Shown in pieces: positions 34,421 through 42,910 of a DNA stretch of 48,732 nt; position 1 is the stretch's first letter; each line of letters begins with the position of its first letter. Where the stretch lies: contig MPNB01000016.1 in NCBI GenBank assembly GCA_002238805.1, positions 1-48,732 on the forward strand, read 5' to 3'. This stretch comes from Rhodothermaceae bacterium bin80. GTDB taxonomy: Bacteria > Bacteroidota > Rhodothermia > Rhodothermales > Bin80. The notes under the pieces were generated by a model. That model had not been told where the DNA came from. It did no database searches and saw only the letters and a list, made by a program, of their open reading frames with translations. The position numbers were made by a program, and so were the translations under genes.

Positions 34421-34900
34421 TCCTCATCTTTGATCAAGTACGGGGCGTTCTGGATTGAGCCTCCATGAACCTGATCTAGGCATTGTAGCATCTTCTGGTT
34501 CGGAAGCCAGGTGTACACAGCGGTTTCGTTGTCCTTGACGCACGTTTATTATTGTAGTGGACTTTTTGCATGAGGTTTCCCTGCTCTTGGTATTCAGGAG
34601 GGTTCGGAGTAGACTGCTTTTTTCGTTGTGAGCAACGCTTCCGCGGCGGTTTTCGCAGGCCGTTTCGCCTTATGTCTGTGGGGATAATTGCTGAGTTTGA
34701 GGCCCATGGACTCGAGGATATCACGTTGAAAAGGCGTGAGGTCTGCATTTTTTGAGCAGGATGCAAGGGGGATCGTTTTGTGGAAACACCGTCGTGATCC
34801 GACGCCGATGATTGCGTTTGACCTTGGCCGTGCCTCAGCGGTTGTAGACTCTTTCGGAAATTATGTCCATGAGTAACCCATCGTTACTTCCGTAGATCAT
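34421..34900. other. Unassigned stretch between CDF gene and repeat copy B
   Basis: Short frames exist on both strands (for example 34570-34755 plus and 34476-34766 minus) but they overlap each other, are rich in Arg/Ser/Pro, and match nothing I know. One short peptide (MIAFDLGRASAVVDSFGNY, plus strand near 34809) hints at a decayed gene. I treat the region as noncoding or remnant DNA. Confidence 0.4.
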
Positions 34901-34919
34901 GCATTTTAAATGCACGATC
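34895..34919. repeat. Long imperfect palindrome at the edge of repeat copy B
   Basis: Arms GATCATGCATTT (34895-34906) and AAATGCACGATC (34908-34919) pair at 11 of 12 positions around a single T. It lies about 70 bases after the phoH stop and marks the outer end of the direct repeat. Copy A keeps only the inner GCATTTAAATGC. It may be a hairpin in the phoH 3' end or a recombination-related site. Confidence 0.45.
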
Positions 34920-35382
34920 TACGGAGAATTCGTGTTTTTAATGAATATTCCAATTTTGATGCGAAGAACGCATCACTGCCAGGCTTCTTCAGTGCTTGGT
35001 GCGTTCATAGGCGTTGATGATAGCTTTGACCAGGCTGTGTCGTACCACATCTATCTTTTTGAAATACACGAAGCCGATCCCCTTGATATCCTTGAGAATG
35101 GACTGAGCTTCCACGAGACCACTCTGTTGTGCATCCTGAAGGTCTATTTGTGTAATATCTCCGGTAACAATGGTTTGACTGCTCACCCCCAGTCGTGTGA
35201 GAAACATCTTCATCTGTACTGCCGTTGCGTTTTGGGCTTCATCCAGAATAACAAATGAGGAGTTCAGGGTACGGCCGCGCATAAAGGCCAAGGGGACAAT
35301 TTCTATAACATGATCCTCCAGATGCGTGGTAAGTTTTTCTGTCGGCAAAAATTCTTCCAGTGCATCGTACAAGGGACGCAAG
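34901..35382. repeat. Direct repeat copy B (intact phoH 3' end plus downstream)
   Basis: This is the partner of 32764-33246, covering codons about 186-315 of the intact phoH and 88 bases beyond its stop. Both copies lie in the same orientation, 2.1 kb apart, with the CDF gene between. Confidence 0.88.
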
Positions 35383-35936
35383 TATGGGTCAACCTTATCG
35401 CGAAAATCTCCAGGCAGAAAGCCAAGTCGTTCTCCTGCCTCAACGGCAGGCCGGCACAGAACGATACGTTTAACTTTTCTGGCCTTCAGTGCTGCTACTG
35501 CAAGTGCAACGGCCATATAAGTCTTTCCGGTACCTGCCGGGCCAATTGCAAACACAATATCATTATTGTGCGAAGCTTCAAGCAATTTGGCTTGTCCAAG
35601 GGTTTTTGTCCTGATCATTCCCCCTGATGGCGTATATAACACCACAGCACCCACTTTCTTATTGGACTGGCGGGGATTTGCAGTTGCCATTGCCAGGATG
35701 GTGTCAAGATCTCCTGCGGTCACGGTTCCGTTACGGTCTGCAACGGAAGCCAATTCTTCAAATGCGTGCACAATTGAGTCAAGAGTAGTGCTGGGACCAC
35801 GAAGGCGAACCTGATTGTCTCGCGCAACGATTTTAGTGTCTGGGAAGGCAGCCTCGATCCGTCTCAAGTGCACGTCATGTGTGCCGAAGAGTAAAAGGGG
35901 ATCAGCGTGATCGAGCGTGAGAGTGGTTTCTGCCAA
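34989..35936 (-). CDS. phoH: PhoH-family ATPase
   Basis: A 315-residue cytoplasmic P-loop ATPase. An N-terminal KH-like region (DHADPLLLFGTHDVHLRRIE) is followed by Walker A GPAGTGKT (132-139), the family motif RPAVEAGERLGFLPGD (162-177) and Walker B with LDEAQN (231-236), then TRLGVSSQTIVTGDITQIDL. The length and layout match the bacterial PhoH/YbeZ group, linked to RNA metabolism and often found near ybeY. The exact biochemical role remains uncertain. A 3' fragment of this gene is repeated 2.1 kb away. It is divergent from dapF with 70 bases between the starts. Confidence 0.94.
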   Translation of the reverse strand: MAETTLTLDHADPLLLFGTHDVHLRRIEAAFPDTKIVARDNQVRLRGPSTTLDSIVHAFEELASVADRNGTVTAGDLDTILAMATANPRQSNKKVGAVVLYTPSGGMIRTKTLGQAKLLEASHNNDIVFAIGPAGTGKTYMAVALAVAALKARKVKRIVLCRPAVEAGERLGFLPGDFRDKVDPYLRPLYDALEEFLPTEKLTTHLEDHVIEIVPLAFMRGRTLNSSFVILDEAQNATAVQMKMFLTRLGVSSQTIVTGDITQIDLQDAQQSGLVEAQSILKDIKGIGFVYFKKIDVVRHSLVKAIINAYERTKH

Positions 35937-36006
35937 TTGTTATGATGCCGGTGCCGGCGGGTGTACACTTCCCGAGTCAAACTGAACTGAAGTATAAAAG
36001 TGCCAA

Positions 36007-36915
36007 ATGAAGCGTGCTTTGATTATAGAATTCACTAAAATGAATGGTGCAGGTAACGACTTCATCGTGCTGGACAACCGGTTCTATGAATTCTCCCTCC
36101 CGGAACTGTCCATGCTGGCACAGCAATCATGTCCGAGGCGGACTGGTATCGGTGCGGACGGAGTCTTGGCACTGGCTGCTCCGACGCACGCGGAGGCCGA
36201 TTATAGAATGATTCACGTCAATGCGGATGGCAGCGAAAGTACCATGTGCGGCAATGGAGCGCGTTGCCTGGCCCGGTTTGCACATGAGAGTGGCATTAAC
36301 AAGACGATTGCGCTCATGCAGACCGCCTCGGGATTATGTGAAGTACACGTTCCTGGTGAGGTGGACGCTTCTGTTCGCATCTATCTGGATGCCCCTCGGA
36401 ACTACTGTGATTCCCCAAATTTGGCGAATCAGGTTCCAGATGGAATCCGTTCTGTACATTACTTGTGGCCTGGCACCGAACACTTGGTGTGCCTTGTGGC
36501 CGATGTAAGTCAACTACCGTTGAGCAGTTGGGGGGCTGCACTCCGCAGTGATCCGATGCTTGGGTCTGCGGGAGCTAACATAAACTTTGTGGCCATTGAC
36601 TCCAATGCCGATAGCAAGCAGTTGCATGTGCGTACCTACGAGAAGGGCGTTGAAGCGGAAACCCTTGCCTGTGGAACAGGTGCCATTGCGAGTGCAGTGG
36701 TTGCACACAAGTCACGCCTGCTCATTTCAGACACCTATATTGTACAAATGCCGGGTGGCATGCTCAAAGTCGGTTTGGAAACAGACCGTGTATACCTAGA
36801 GGGACCCGCTGATAAGGTTTACCGTGGTTCAATGGAACTTACATTCCCCTTGCCTGAAACAGCAACACATTCCAGATACTTGCGTAACTGGAATACGGCT
36901 GACTCCGACAACTGA
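36007..36915 (+). CDS. dapF: Diaminopimelate epimerase
   Basis: A 302-residue enzyme, slightly longer than the usual 260-280. The substrate-binding start KMNGAGNDFIVLDNR and the two catalytic cysteines are clear: C81 in MCGNGARC and C222 in ACGTGA. It interconverts LL- and meso-diaminopimelate for lysine and peptidoglycan synthesis in the cytoplasm. The extra length lies mainly at the C-terminal tail (THSRYLRNWNTADSDN). The start is the first ATG after the divergent phoH; a start at codon 12 (MNGAGND) would be too short for the first strand. The TPR lipoprotein gene follows after 14 bases, so the two are probably cotranscribed. Confidence 0.95.
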   Translation: MKRALIIEFTKMNGAGNDFIVLDNRFYEFSLPELSMLAQQSCPRRTGIGADGVLALAAPTHAEADYRMIHVNADGSESTMCGNGARCLARFAHESGINKTIALMQTASGLCEVHVPGEVDASVRIYLDAPRNYCDSPNLANQVPDGIRSVHYLWPGTEHLVCLVADVSQLPLSSWGAALRSDPMLGSAGANINFVAIDSNADSKQLHVRTYEKGVEAETLACGTGAIASAVVAHKSRLLISDTYIVQMPGGMLKVGLETDRVYLEGPADKVYRGSMELTFPLPETATHSRYLRNWNTADSDN

Positions 36916-36929
36916 ATACTCCCTTTAAC

Positions 36930-38171
36930 ATGAAACATATATTTCCAACTGTGAGCTGGTTGTTGCTGGTTCTGATTCTCGCAGCGGCTGATGGTTGCGG
37001 GAGTGATCCGAACGTTGAAGGTGCCCGCCTGGATCTTCAGAACAAGGACTACGGTCGCGCACTCAGCAACATCAACAAGGCCCTGGAAAATAATCCAGAT
37101 AACTTAGATGCACTGTTGCTAAAGGGGGATATTATTTTCGAGATGTTACCCGATGTATATGATCAGGACGAGCGAACCGCGTATATCGGAGAGTTACTCG
37201 GTGCTTACGCCCAGTCTGTAATGCTGGACTCCGTCAATGCTCCACACAAAGATAGACAGCTTGCCATTCTGTACGTCAATGAGTTTACCTCAGCGATGGC
37301 AATCTATGAGGATGCAGAGCAGTTGGGTGGAAAGGAACGTGCGAGAGGGTTTATCGCAGCTGCCCGACGTTTCCGGAATGCTTCAATGGTAGCTCCGGAT
37401 TCTATGGATGCTTTCATAAATGAAGCCTATGCATATTACGGTGCTGGAATGGCTAGTGATGCTGCTGAGACCTTTGAAGCGGCAATTTCCAATGGGCATA
37501 CCAATCGTGAGCTATTCATTCAATTAGCACGGACATATGAGTTGATTGCCACTGAGTCGGCAGCTCCCCAAGCACAACCTAGATATTATCGTGAAGCAGT
37601 CAGGACGCTCAGCGAAGCACGTAAGCATTATCCAGACGACGGCGAAATCCGAAAACTCCTGCTGAATGCATATGCTATGGCGGATATGAGTGACGCTGCA
37701 TTGTCCTTTTTCGAAGAGATGCATCCACTGGAGAAGGACAATAAAATATTCCTCTACAACTATGGAACGTTACTGCTGCGCCGGCAGAATTATGAGGAGG
37801 CCATAGATAAGTTGTCGGATGCGGTTGCGCTTGATTCGTCCTATACGAACGCGTTGTTCAACCTTGGAGCGGCCTACGTTAACAGTGGTTTTGGTGTGGA
37901 TGAGCGTTACCAGGCCGTGGAGGACTCATTACAGGATAGCAGCAGGTTTGCCTCACAGCAAATTACTCAAATGGAAGCCCGGAAGAGTGAACTTGGACAG
38001 TTGAAGCAGCAATTGTTCGGACAGGCAATCAAATACTTCGAAGCGGCCAATGATCTGGTAGAGCGCGATCTGGGAGATACCAGTGATATCTGCGACGCGC
38101 TGTACAGGGCTTATATGCAGACCAACCAGCGCTCTCGCGCAGAAGAGGCCCGGGCCTGCGCTGAACGATAG
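36930..38171 (+). CDS. Tetratricopeptide-repeat lipoprotein
   Basis: A 413-residue exported protein. The signal peptide (SWLLLVLILAAADGC) ends in a lipobox-like ADGC with C23 as probable lipid anchor. The rest is helical with several TPR units, for example NKDYGRALSNINKALENNPDNLDALLLKG, MASDAAETFEAAISNGHTNRELFIQLART and NYEEAIDKLSDAVALDSSYTNALFNLGAAYVNSG. It may act as a scaffold in the periplasm or on the inner face of the outer membrane. No specific function can be inferred. It sits 14 bases after dapF and 61 before the cystathionine gamma-synthase-type gene. Confidence 0.85.
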   Translation: MKHIFPTVSWLLLVLILAAADGCGSDPNVEGARLDLQNKDYGRALSNINKALENNPDNLDALLLKGDIIFEMLPDVYDQDERTAYIGELLGAYAQSVMLDSVNAPHKDRQLAILYVNEFTSAMAIYEDAEQLGGKERARGFIAAARRFRNASMVAPDSMDAFINEAYAYYGAGMASDAAETFEAAISNGHTNRELFIQLARTYELIATESAAPQAQPRYYREAVRTLSEARKHYPDDGEIRKLLLNAYAMADMSDAALSFFEEMHPLEKDNKIFLYNYGTLLLRRQNYEEAIDKLSDAVALDSSYTNALFNLGAAYVNSGFGVDERYQAVEDSLQDSSRFASQQITQMEARKSELGQLKQQLFGQAIKYFEAANDLVERDLGDTSDICDALYRAYMQTNQRSRAEEARACAER

Positions 38172-38232
38172 AGCACGCAATCTTTGCCCGAGCGATCGGG
38201 TGCCCGTTTTTAACAATTAACTCATCCAACGC

Positions 38233-39378
38233 ATGCGTTTTGCAACGCGGGCTGTACACGCCGGGCAGCGCCCGGACCAGGCAACCGGGGCGGTTATGCC
38301 CCCTATATATCAAACGGCAACTTACGTGCAGCCGCCTGAGGGCAAGACAACTGCATACGAGTATGGTCGGGCTACCAATCCAACAAGGACAGTACTTGAG
38401 AGCAACCTTGCGAGTTTGGAAGGTGCATCGCATGGCATAGCTTTCGCATCCGGGATGTCTGCGACGGATGCTATTCTGCGGGCACTGCGTCCAGGAGATC
38501 ATATTGTTGCCTCAGAGGACATGTATGGAGGCAACTATCGTTATCTGAAGCTGGTACTGGCTCCGATGGGCGTGAAGGTTACGTTCACTGATCTAACAAG
38601 TGTTGATGTGTTTGCGCAGGCGGTCACGCCTCGGACGAAAGTGATCTGGGTCGAGTCCCCGACAAATCCATTGATCCAGATTGTTGATCTTGGTGCAGTT
38701 TGTGCGTGTGCGCAATCAGTCGGCGCCGCCTTGGTTGTTGATAATACTTTCGCCTCGCCATACTTGCAGCAGCCACTTTCTTTAGGAGCAGATCTAGTCC
38801 TGCATTCAACAACGAAATACCTTGGCGGCCATTCGGATATCGTCGGAGGCTTCGTTTGTACCAATAACCGGGAATGGGCGGAACATCTACGTTTCCAGGT
38901 CAAATGTGTGGGTGCGATTCCCGGGCCGATGGACTGTTTTTTAGCGCTTCGAGGCACAAAAACTCTTCATATCCGCATGGAGCGTCATTGTGCTAACGCT
39001 CGTAAGATTGCCGTATATCTGGACAGACATCCCAAGGTAGCACGGGTCAACTACCCCGGGTTGGAATCACATCCAGGACATGCCTTGGCTAAGTCACAAA
39101 TGAATGATTTTGGTGGCATGCTATCCATGACGCTCAAGATATCTTCATCAAGCGAGGCGAGGAGGGTGTTGCAATCTCTGCGCGTGTTCGCCTTTGCAGA
39201 GAGTCTTGGAGGGGTAGAAAGCCTTGCAGGGCATCCGGCGACCATGTCACACGGTGCACTTAGCCCCGAGGAACGGGCTCAGCTAGGAGTGACGGACAAC
39301 CTAGTGCGGTTATCTGTTGGGATTGAGGACGCCGATGACTTGTTGGAGGACCTGGAGCAGGCGCTCAGTAGGATTTAG
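38233..39378 (+). CDS. Trans-sulfuration PLP enzyme (cystathionine gamma-synthase/lyase type)
   Basis: A 381-residue Cys/Met-metabolism PLP-dependent enzyme. The start FATRAVHAGQRPDQATGAV, the YEYGRATNPTR phosphate-binding element from the partner subunit, D170 (VVDNTFASP) and the PLP lysine K195 (HSTTKYLGGHSDIVGG) are all present. The C-terminal SLGGVESLAGHPATMSH is typical. The family includes cystathionine gamma-synthase (metB), cystathionine gamma-lyase and O-acetylhomoserine sulfhydrylases; motifs favour the first two but do not separate them. It functions in the cytoplasm as a tetramer. It is convergent with the foldase gene, 43 bases away. Confidence 0.92.
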   Translation: MRFATRAVHAGQRPDQATGAVMPPIYQTATYVQPPEGKTTAYEYGRATNPTRTVLESNLASLEGASHGIAFASGMSATDAILRALRPGDHIVASEDMYGGNYRYLKLVLAPMGVKVTFTDLTSVDVFAQAVTPRTKVIWVESPTNPLIQIVDLGAVCACAQSVGAALVVDNTFASPYLQQPLSLGADLVLHSTTKYLGGHSDIVGGFVCTNNREWAEHLRFQVKCVGAIPGPMDCFLALRGTKTLHIRMERHCANARKIAVYLDRHPKVARVNYPGLESHPGHALAKSQMNDFGGMLSMTLKISSSSEARRVLQSLRVFAFAESLGGVESLAGHPATMSHGALSPEERAQLGVTDNLVRLSVGIEDADDLLEDLEQALSRI

Positions 39379-39421
39379 GCGGTCTGTCACGCACCATCGC
39401 TTTTCAGGATTCACGTTGGGC

Positions 39422-41506
39422 CTACTGTTGAGGCAGCAGATCCGTTCGCAAATCTTCGATTTTAGCGGACTCACGCAGCGAAGAGATCCAGTCTCTGAGC
39501 ACAGCAGTCTGTTGCTCTCTGGACAGGTCAACCCGCAGGTTGTCCAACTCTTCATCGGAGATCTCATTTGGCTCGAATACAGCAGTTACGCGCACCACGT
39601 AGACCCCATTTTCTCCTTCTATCACACCAGAATCCTCCTCCGCTTCCAGACCCAGCACTACACCAACGAAATGATAATCACGCCCTAATCCGCTAATGAT
39701 GGGGTTCTGGAACGATACACCGGATGCAATTTGCGGTGTAATGACGAGTGCATCGGCAAGGCCGTCGTATCCACCAGACTCATATGCTTCCTGTAGTCGG
39801 GCAATCTGATAATCACGTTTCTTCTGGAGGAGGGCAAGCTGTCTTACCTGGATCTCGACCGTTTCGAGCGGCTCATATCCGGCTTCTTCGATATCAACCA
39901 CCTGAACAACGAGAGCTACTTCATCGAGTTCAATAACGGGACTGATATCTCCGATGTCTGAATCGCGCAGAAAAGCTTCCATCGCGAAACTCTGACCAAA
40001 GCCAGGGATCGCCGTCTGCCCGTCCTGGACCTGCAAGGTCTGGATTTCGATGTTTCGCCGGCCAGCCTCACTCACGAAATCACCTTCCTCGTCGGCGTAG
40101 TAGGCCAAGTCTTCCAGTGATTCCTGGATGCTGTTCAGCGTCGCAACAGAGGCATCAATGGTATATGCCAGTTGCGCCAGTTGCACATCCACTGTTGCAC
40201 GGTGGTTCACTTCGATCAGGTGTAAACCAAAGTCTGTCTCAACAGGACCGACAAGTGTTCCGACACTTGCACCGAAGGCTGCATCCTCAAAGGGTTCCAC
40301 CATCCTGCCAGGCCCAAACCAGCCCAGATCTCCGCCATTGGAGCCGCTGCCAGGATCATCACTCATTTGGGCTGCAACAGCAGCAAAATCCTCACCGGCC
40401 TGTATTCTCCTCCGAATATCCTGTAATGCGGCTGGGTTCTCTTTATCGTTCAGGAGAATGTGACGGGCACGAATATGAGTATCTTCTGCGGGACGCGTAT
40501 CGGTGACTTTGATCAGCCGTGCCTGACCATTAATGATCACTGGTCCTATCACGTCACCGGTCTGTGGCGCGTCACCCTGTTCAAATAACGCGCTCGCTAT
40601 TTCTGGTGCCAAGGTGGAAGCGGCGAGGAAGTTGTCTGACCAGCCAATTTCACTTCCCGACTGAGCAAGGAACAACGAATCGTTTTCGGCTTCTCCTAAT
40701 CCCTGCTGCAGGCGTTGCAGCTCCCGCATGATTGCAAGGGTATCCTCACTTGCAGGTAGCCGCGACAGCGATGCAATCTGGATGGAATACAGGCGTTCGC
40801 GGGCATAATTTTCACGATTATCTGAATAGTATCGTGACACGTCGCGGTCGGTCACAGAAACTAAAGAATCAGGCACGTCCGCATACTGTAAGAGGAAGAA
40901 CTCAGCATCTGCCCTTTTTTGTTCCAAGTTCCAAGCGCCCCTTGCATCAACATCCGAGACGCGCACTATGGCTTCCAGAAGCTGATTGAACCGCTGTTGG
41001 CGGCGATCAAGCCGAATAAACTGTTCTATTTGAATCAGCGTCTGCTGCTGTGCGGGATCATCAATAACGTTCTGTAGAAGTGCACGGTTGATGCCACCTG
41101 CGCCGTCGGAGAAATTCTGACGTATGATCCAGTGGGGGTTTTCACCAAGGATCAATTCTCTGACCTCGGTATCACTGACTGCAACACCGATATCGTCCAT
41201 CACGTGTTCTCGCAGAGTGTTTTCCACCAAAGCATTGAAGGCCCGTTCACGCTCAAACTCTAATTGCTGCGGTGTTACGCTGCCATTGTTGGTTCGCCTG
41301 ATCTGTTCAAGTTGTGCTTCCAACTGCCGACTGTAAACCTCGCGGGTGATGGGGTCACCATCAACGATGATGACTTTGCCCAAGGGATCCGTGCCGATAG
41401 TATCGAAAACTCCAGAGTCCTGGAGCACCCACAGACCACCGAAAGAGATCACGAGAACCCACAGGACGACGCCTGTGTTTTCCCGCATGCGATTCATTGT
41501 ACCCAT
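39422..41506 (-). CDS. Peptidyl-prolyl isomerase, PpiD/SurA-like membrane-anchored foldase
   Basis: A 694-residue periplasmic chaperone. A single membrane anchor (VVLWVLVISFGGLWVL, about 13-28) is followed by a SurA_N-like helical region (about 45-200). One parvulin rotamase domain lies at about 345-436 (IRARHILLNDKENPA, GGDLGWFGPGRMVEPFEDAAF, ETDFGLHLIEVNHR). The remaining 250 residues include a second, degenerate rotamase-like or helical chaperone part. This architecture matches PpiD, which helps outer-membrane and secreted proteins fold. The gene precedes nothing on its strand within 43 bases of the convergent PLP enzyme and starts 43 bases after rpmA. Confidence 0.9.
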   Translation of the reverse strand: MGTMNRMRENTGVVLWVLVISFGGLWVLQDSGVFDTIGTDPLGKVIIVDGDPITREVYSRQLEAQLEQIRRTNNGSVTPQQLEFERERAFNALVENTLREHVMDDIGVAVSDTEVRELILGENPHWIIRQNFSDGAGGINRALLQNVIDDPAQQQTLIQIEQFIRLDRRQQRFNQLLEAIVRVSDVDARGAWNLEQKRADAEFFLLQYADVPDSLVSVTDRDVSRYYSDNRENYARERLYSIQIASLSRLPASEDTLAIMRELQRLQQGLGEAENDSLFLAQSGSEIGWSDNFLAASTLAPEIASALFEQGDAPQTGDVIGPVIINGQARLIKVTDTRPAEDTHIRARHILLNDKENPAALQDIRRRIQAGEDFAAVAAQMSDDPGSGSNGGDLGWFGPGRMVEPFEDAAFGASVGTLVGPVETDFGLHLIEVNHRATVDVQLAQLAYTIDASVATLNSIQESLEDLAYYADEEGDFVSEAGRRNIEIQTLQVQDGQTAIPGFGQSFAMEAFLRDSDIGDISPVIELDEVALVVQVVDIEEAGYEPLETVEIQVRQLALLQKKRDYQIARLQEAYESGGYDGLADALVITPQIASGVSFQNPIISGLGRDYHFVGVVLGLEAEEDSGVIEGENGVYVVRVTAVFEPNEISDEELDNLRVDLSREQQTAVLRDWISSLRESAKIEDLRTDLLPQQ

Positions 41507-41549
41507 TAGGCGACTATGCTTTGTAAGGGCTTATATCCTGATCAATAAC

Positions 41550-41816
41550 TCAGACCTGAGCGATAAGAGGATCCACATGTACTACTTTGCGATCATTGCG
41601 TCCGTTTGCAAACCGAACGACCCCTGTCGTACGGGCAAAGAGCGTATCATCACCTCCCCGACCGACGTTATTGCCTGGATGGACGCGGGTACCTCGTTGC
41701 CGCACGATGATGCCGCCGGCCAAAATCTGTTGTCCGGCGTAAACCTTGACGCCAAGCATCTTGGGCTTGGAGTCACGGCCATTTTTGGTGGAGCCTACCC
41801 CTTTCTTGTGTGCCAT
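41550..41816 (-). CDS. rpmA: Ribosomal protein bL27
   Basis: An 88-residue protein starting [17 protein letters not shown], the conserved N-terminus of bL27 that reaches the peptidyl-transferase centre. [21 protein letters not shown] and the rest fit the family at full length, with no cleavable N-terminal extension. It follows rplU after 12 bases, the near-universal rplU-rpmA order. Confidence 0.98.
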   Translation of the reverse strand: MAHKKGVGSTKNGRDSKPKMLGVKVYAGQQILAGGIIVRQRGTRVHPGNNVGRGGDDTLFARTTGVVRFANGRNDRKVVHVDPLIAQV

Positions 41817-41828
41817 ATTATTTTTAGG

Positions 41829-42155
41829 TCAATCGACTTCTCCAGTAGAAAGTGACGCGATCCGAATTTGTGTATACCGTTGGCGGTGGCCACGTTTGAC
41901 CTTGTACCGCTTGCGGCGCTTTTTCTTAAAGACGATAATTTTATCCCCCCTTACATGTTGGATTACCTCACCAGACACGTGTGCGCCGTCTACATGAGGG
42001 CGCCCCACCTTAACTTCATCGCCGTCGGCGAGTAATAGGACCTCCGAGAACCGGAGTGTATCTCCTTCGTTGGCCTCGGCGGTATATGGGATAAAGAGTG
42101 TATCCTTTTCGGCGACGCGATACTGCTTCCCGCCGATGCTGACAACTGCAAACAT
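41829..42155 (-). CDS. rplU: Ribosomal protein bL21
   Basis: A 108-residue protein with the bL21 pattern: FAVVSIGGKQYRVAEKDTLF at the start and KRRKRYKVKRGHRQRYTQIRI near the end, the 23S-binding part. Cotranscribed with rpmA. Its promoter must lie in the short region shared with the divergent FAH-family gene. Confidence 0.98.
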   Translation of the reverse strand: MFAVVSIGGKQYRVAEKDTLFIPYTAEANEGDTLRFSEVLLLADGDEVKVGRPHVDGAHVSGEVIQHVRGDKIIVFKKKRRKRYKVKRGHRQRYTQIRIASLSTGEVD

Positions 42156-42256
42156 TGATTACCTACTTTGCTTAGGGAGCGCTGTGATTGGCGCGAAAGT
42201 TTTCCGGCAGCCCAGTGGAATGCCCGAACATAAACATAGTTCCTTTTCTAATTTTG

Positions 42257-42910
42257 ATGACACTGATTGATCCATCTACGGGGGAACGCTTGCGCGTGGG
42301 CAAGGTGCTGTGCATTGGTCGTAATTATGCTCGACATGCGGTGGAGATGGGATCTACTGTTCCCAAGCGCCCCGTAGTATTTCTTAAGCCATCGACTGCG
42401 ATTGTGCGCACGCAGGGCACCGTGGTACTTCCTGAAATGACTTCCAATGTACATCACGAAGTGGAGTTGGTGGCAGTGATCGGACCGGGTGGCAGGAGTA
42501 TACGAGAAGCCGAAGGTCTTGATCACGTAGCGGCATATGCTGTAGGTCTGGACATGACCGCACGGGATCTTCAGTCCGAGGCGAAGAAGAAGGGGAAGCC
42601 ATGGAGCGTCGCAAAGGGATTTGATACGTTTGCCCCGCTTGGGCCGCTGATCCATGCGAATGAGGTTGCGGATCCTCAGGCGCTGACACTATCACTGAAA
42701 GTGAATGGTACGGTCAGGCAGCATGGGCACACAGGTGACATGATTTTCACCGTTGCCAGTCTCATATCATACTGCTCGAGGATATTCACACTGGAGCCGG
42801 GAGATCTATTGTATACTGGTACACCGGAAGGTGTTGGTCCGGTGATGCCGGGAGATCGACTGGAAGCAGGCTGTACGGGATTGCCGCCGCTCACAGTTAA
42901 AGTTGTTTGA
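42257..42910 (+). CDS. Fumarylacetoacetate-hydrolase family protein (FAHD1-like)
   Basis: A 217-residue enzyme from the ATG at 42257; the frame is open to a TTG at 42188 but the extra residues do not fit. It shows the FAH core: VGKVLCIGRNYARHAVEMG, the metal ligands in HHEVELVAVIG and GLDMTARDLQ, KGFDTFAPLGP and LLYTGTPEGVGPV. Small members act as acylpyruvases or oxaloacetate decarboxylases, and others on 2-keto-3-deoxy sugar acids, which would link it to the sugar cluster, but it is 13 kb away. The 3' end overlaps the convergent threonine aldolase gene by 14 bases. Confidence 0.9.
   Translation: MTLIDPSTGERLRVGKVLCIGRNYARHAVEMGSTVPKRPVVFLKPSTAIVRTQGTVVLPEMTSNVHHEVELVAVIGPGGRSIREAEGLDHVAAYAVGLDMTARDLQSEAKKKGKPWSVAKGFDTFAPLGPLIHANEVADPQALTLSLKVNGTVRQHGHTGDMIFTVASLISYCSRIFTLEPGDLLYTGTPEGVGPVMPGDRLEAGCTGLPPLTVKVV

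Noticed and set aside
34476..34766. Opposed short ORFs at 34476-34766 (minus) and 34570-34755 (plus)
   Set aside because: They overlap each other, show biased composition and match no family; neither can be supported as a gene.
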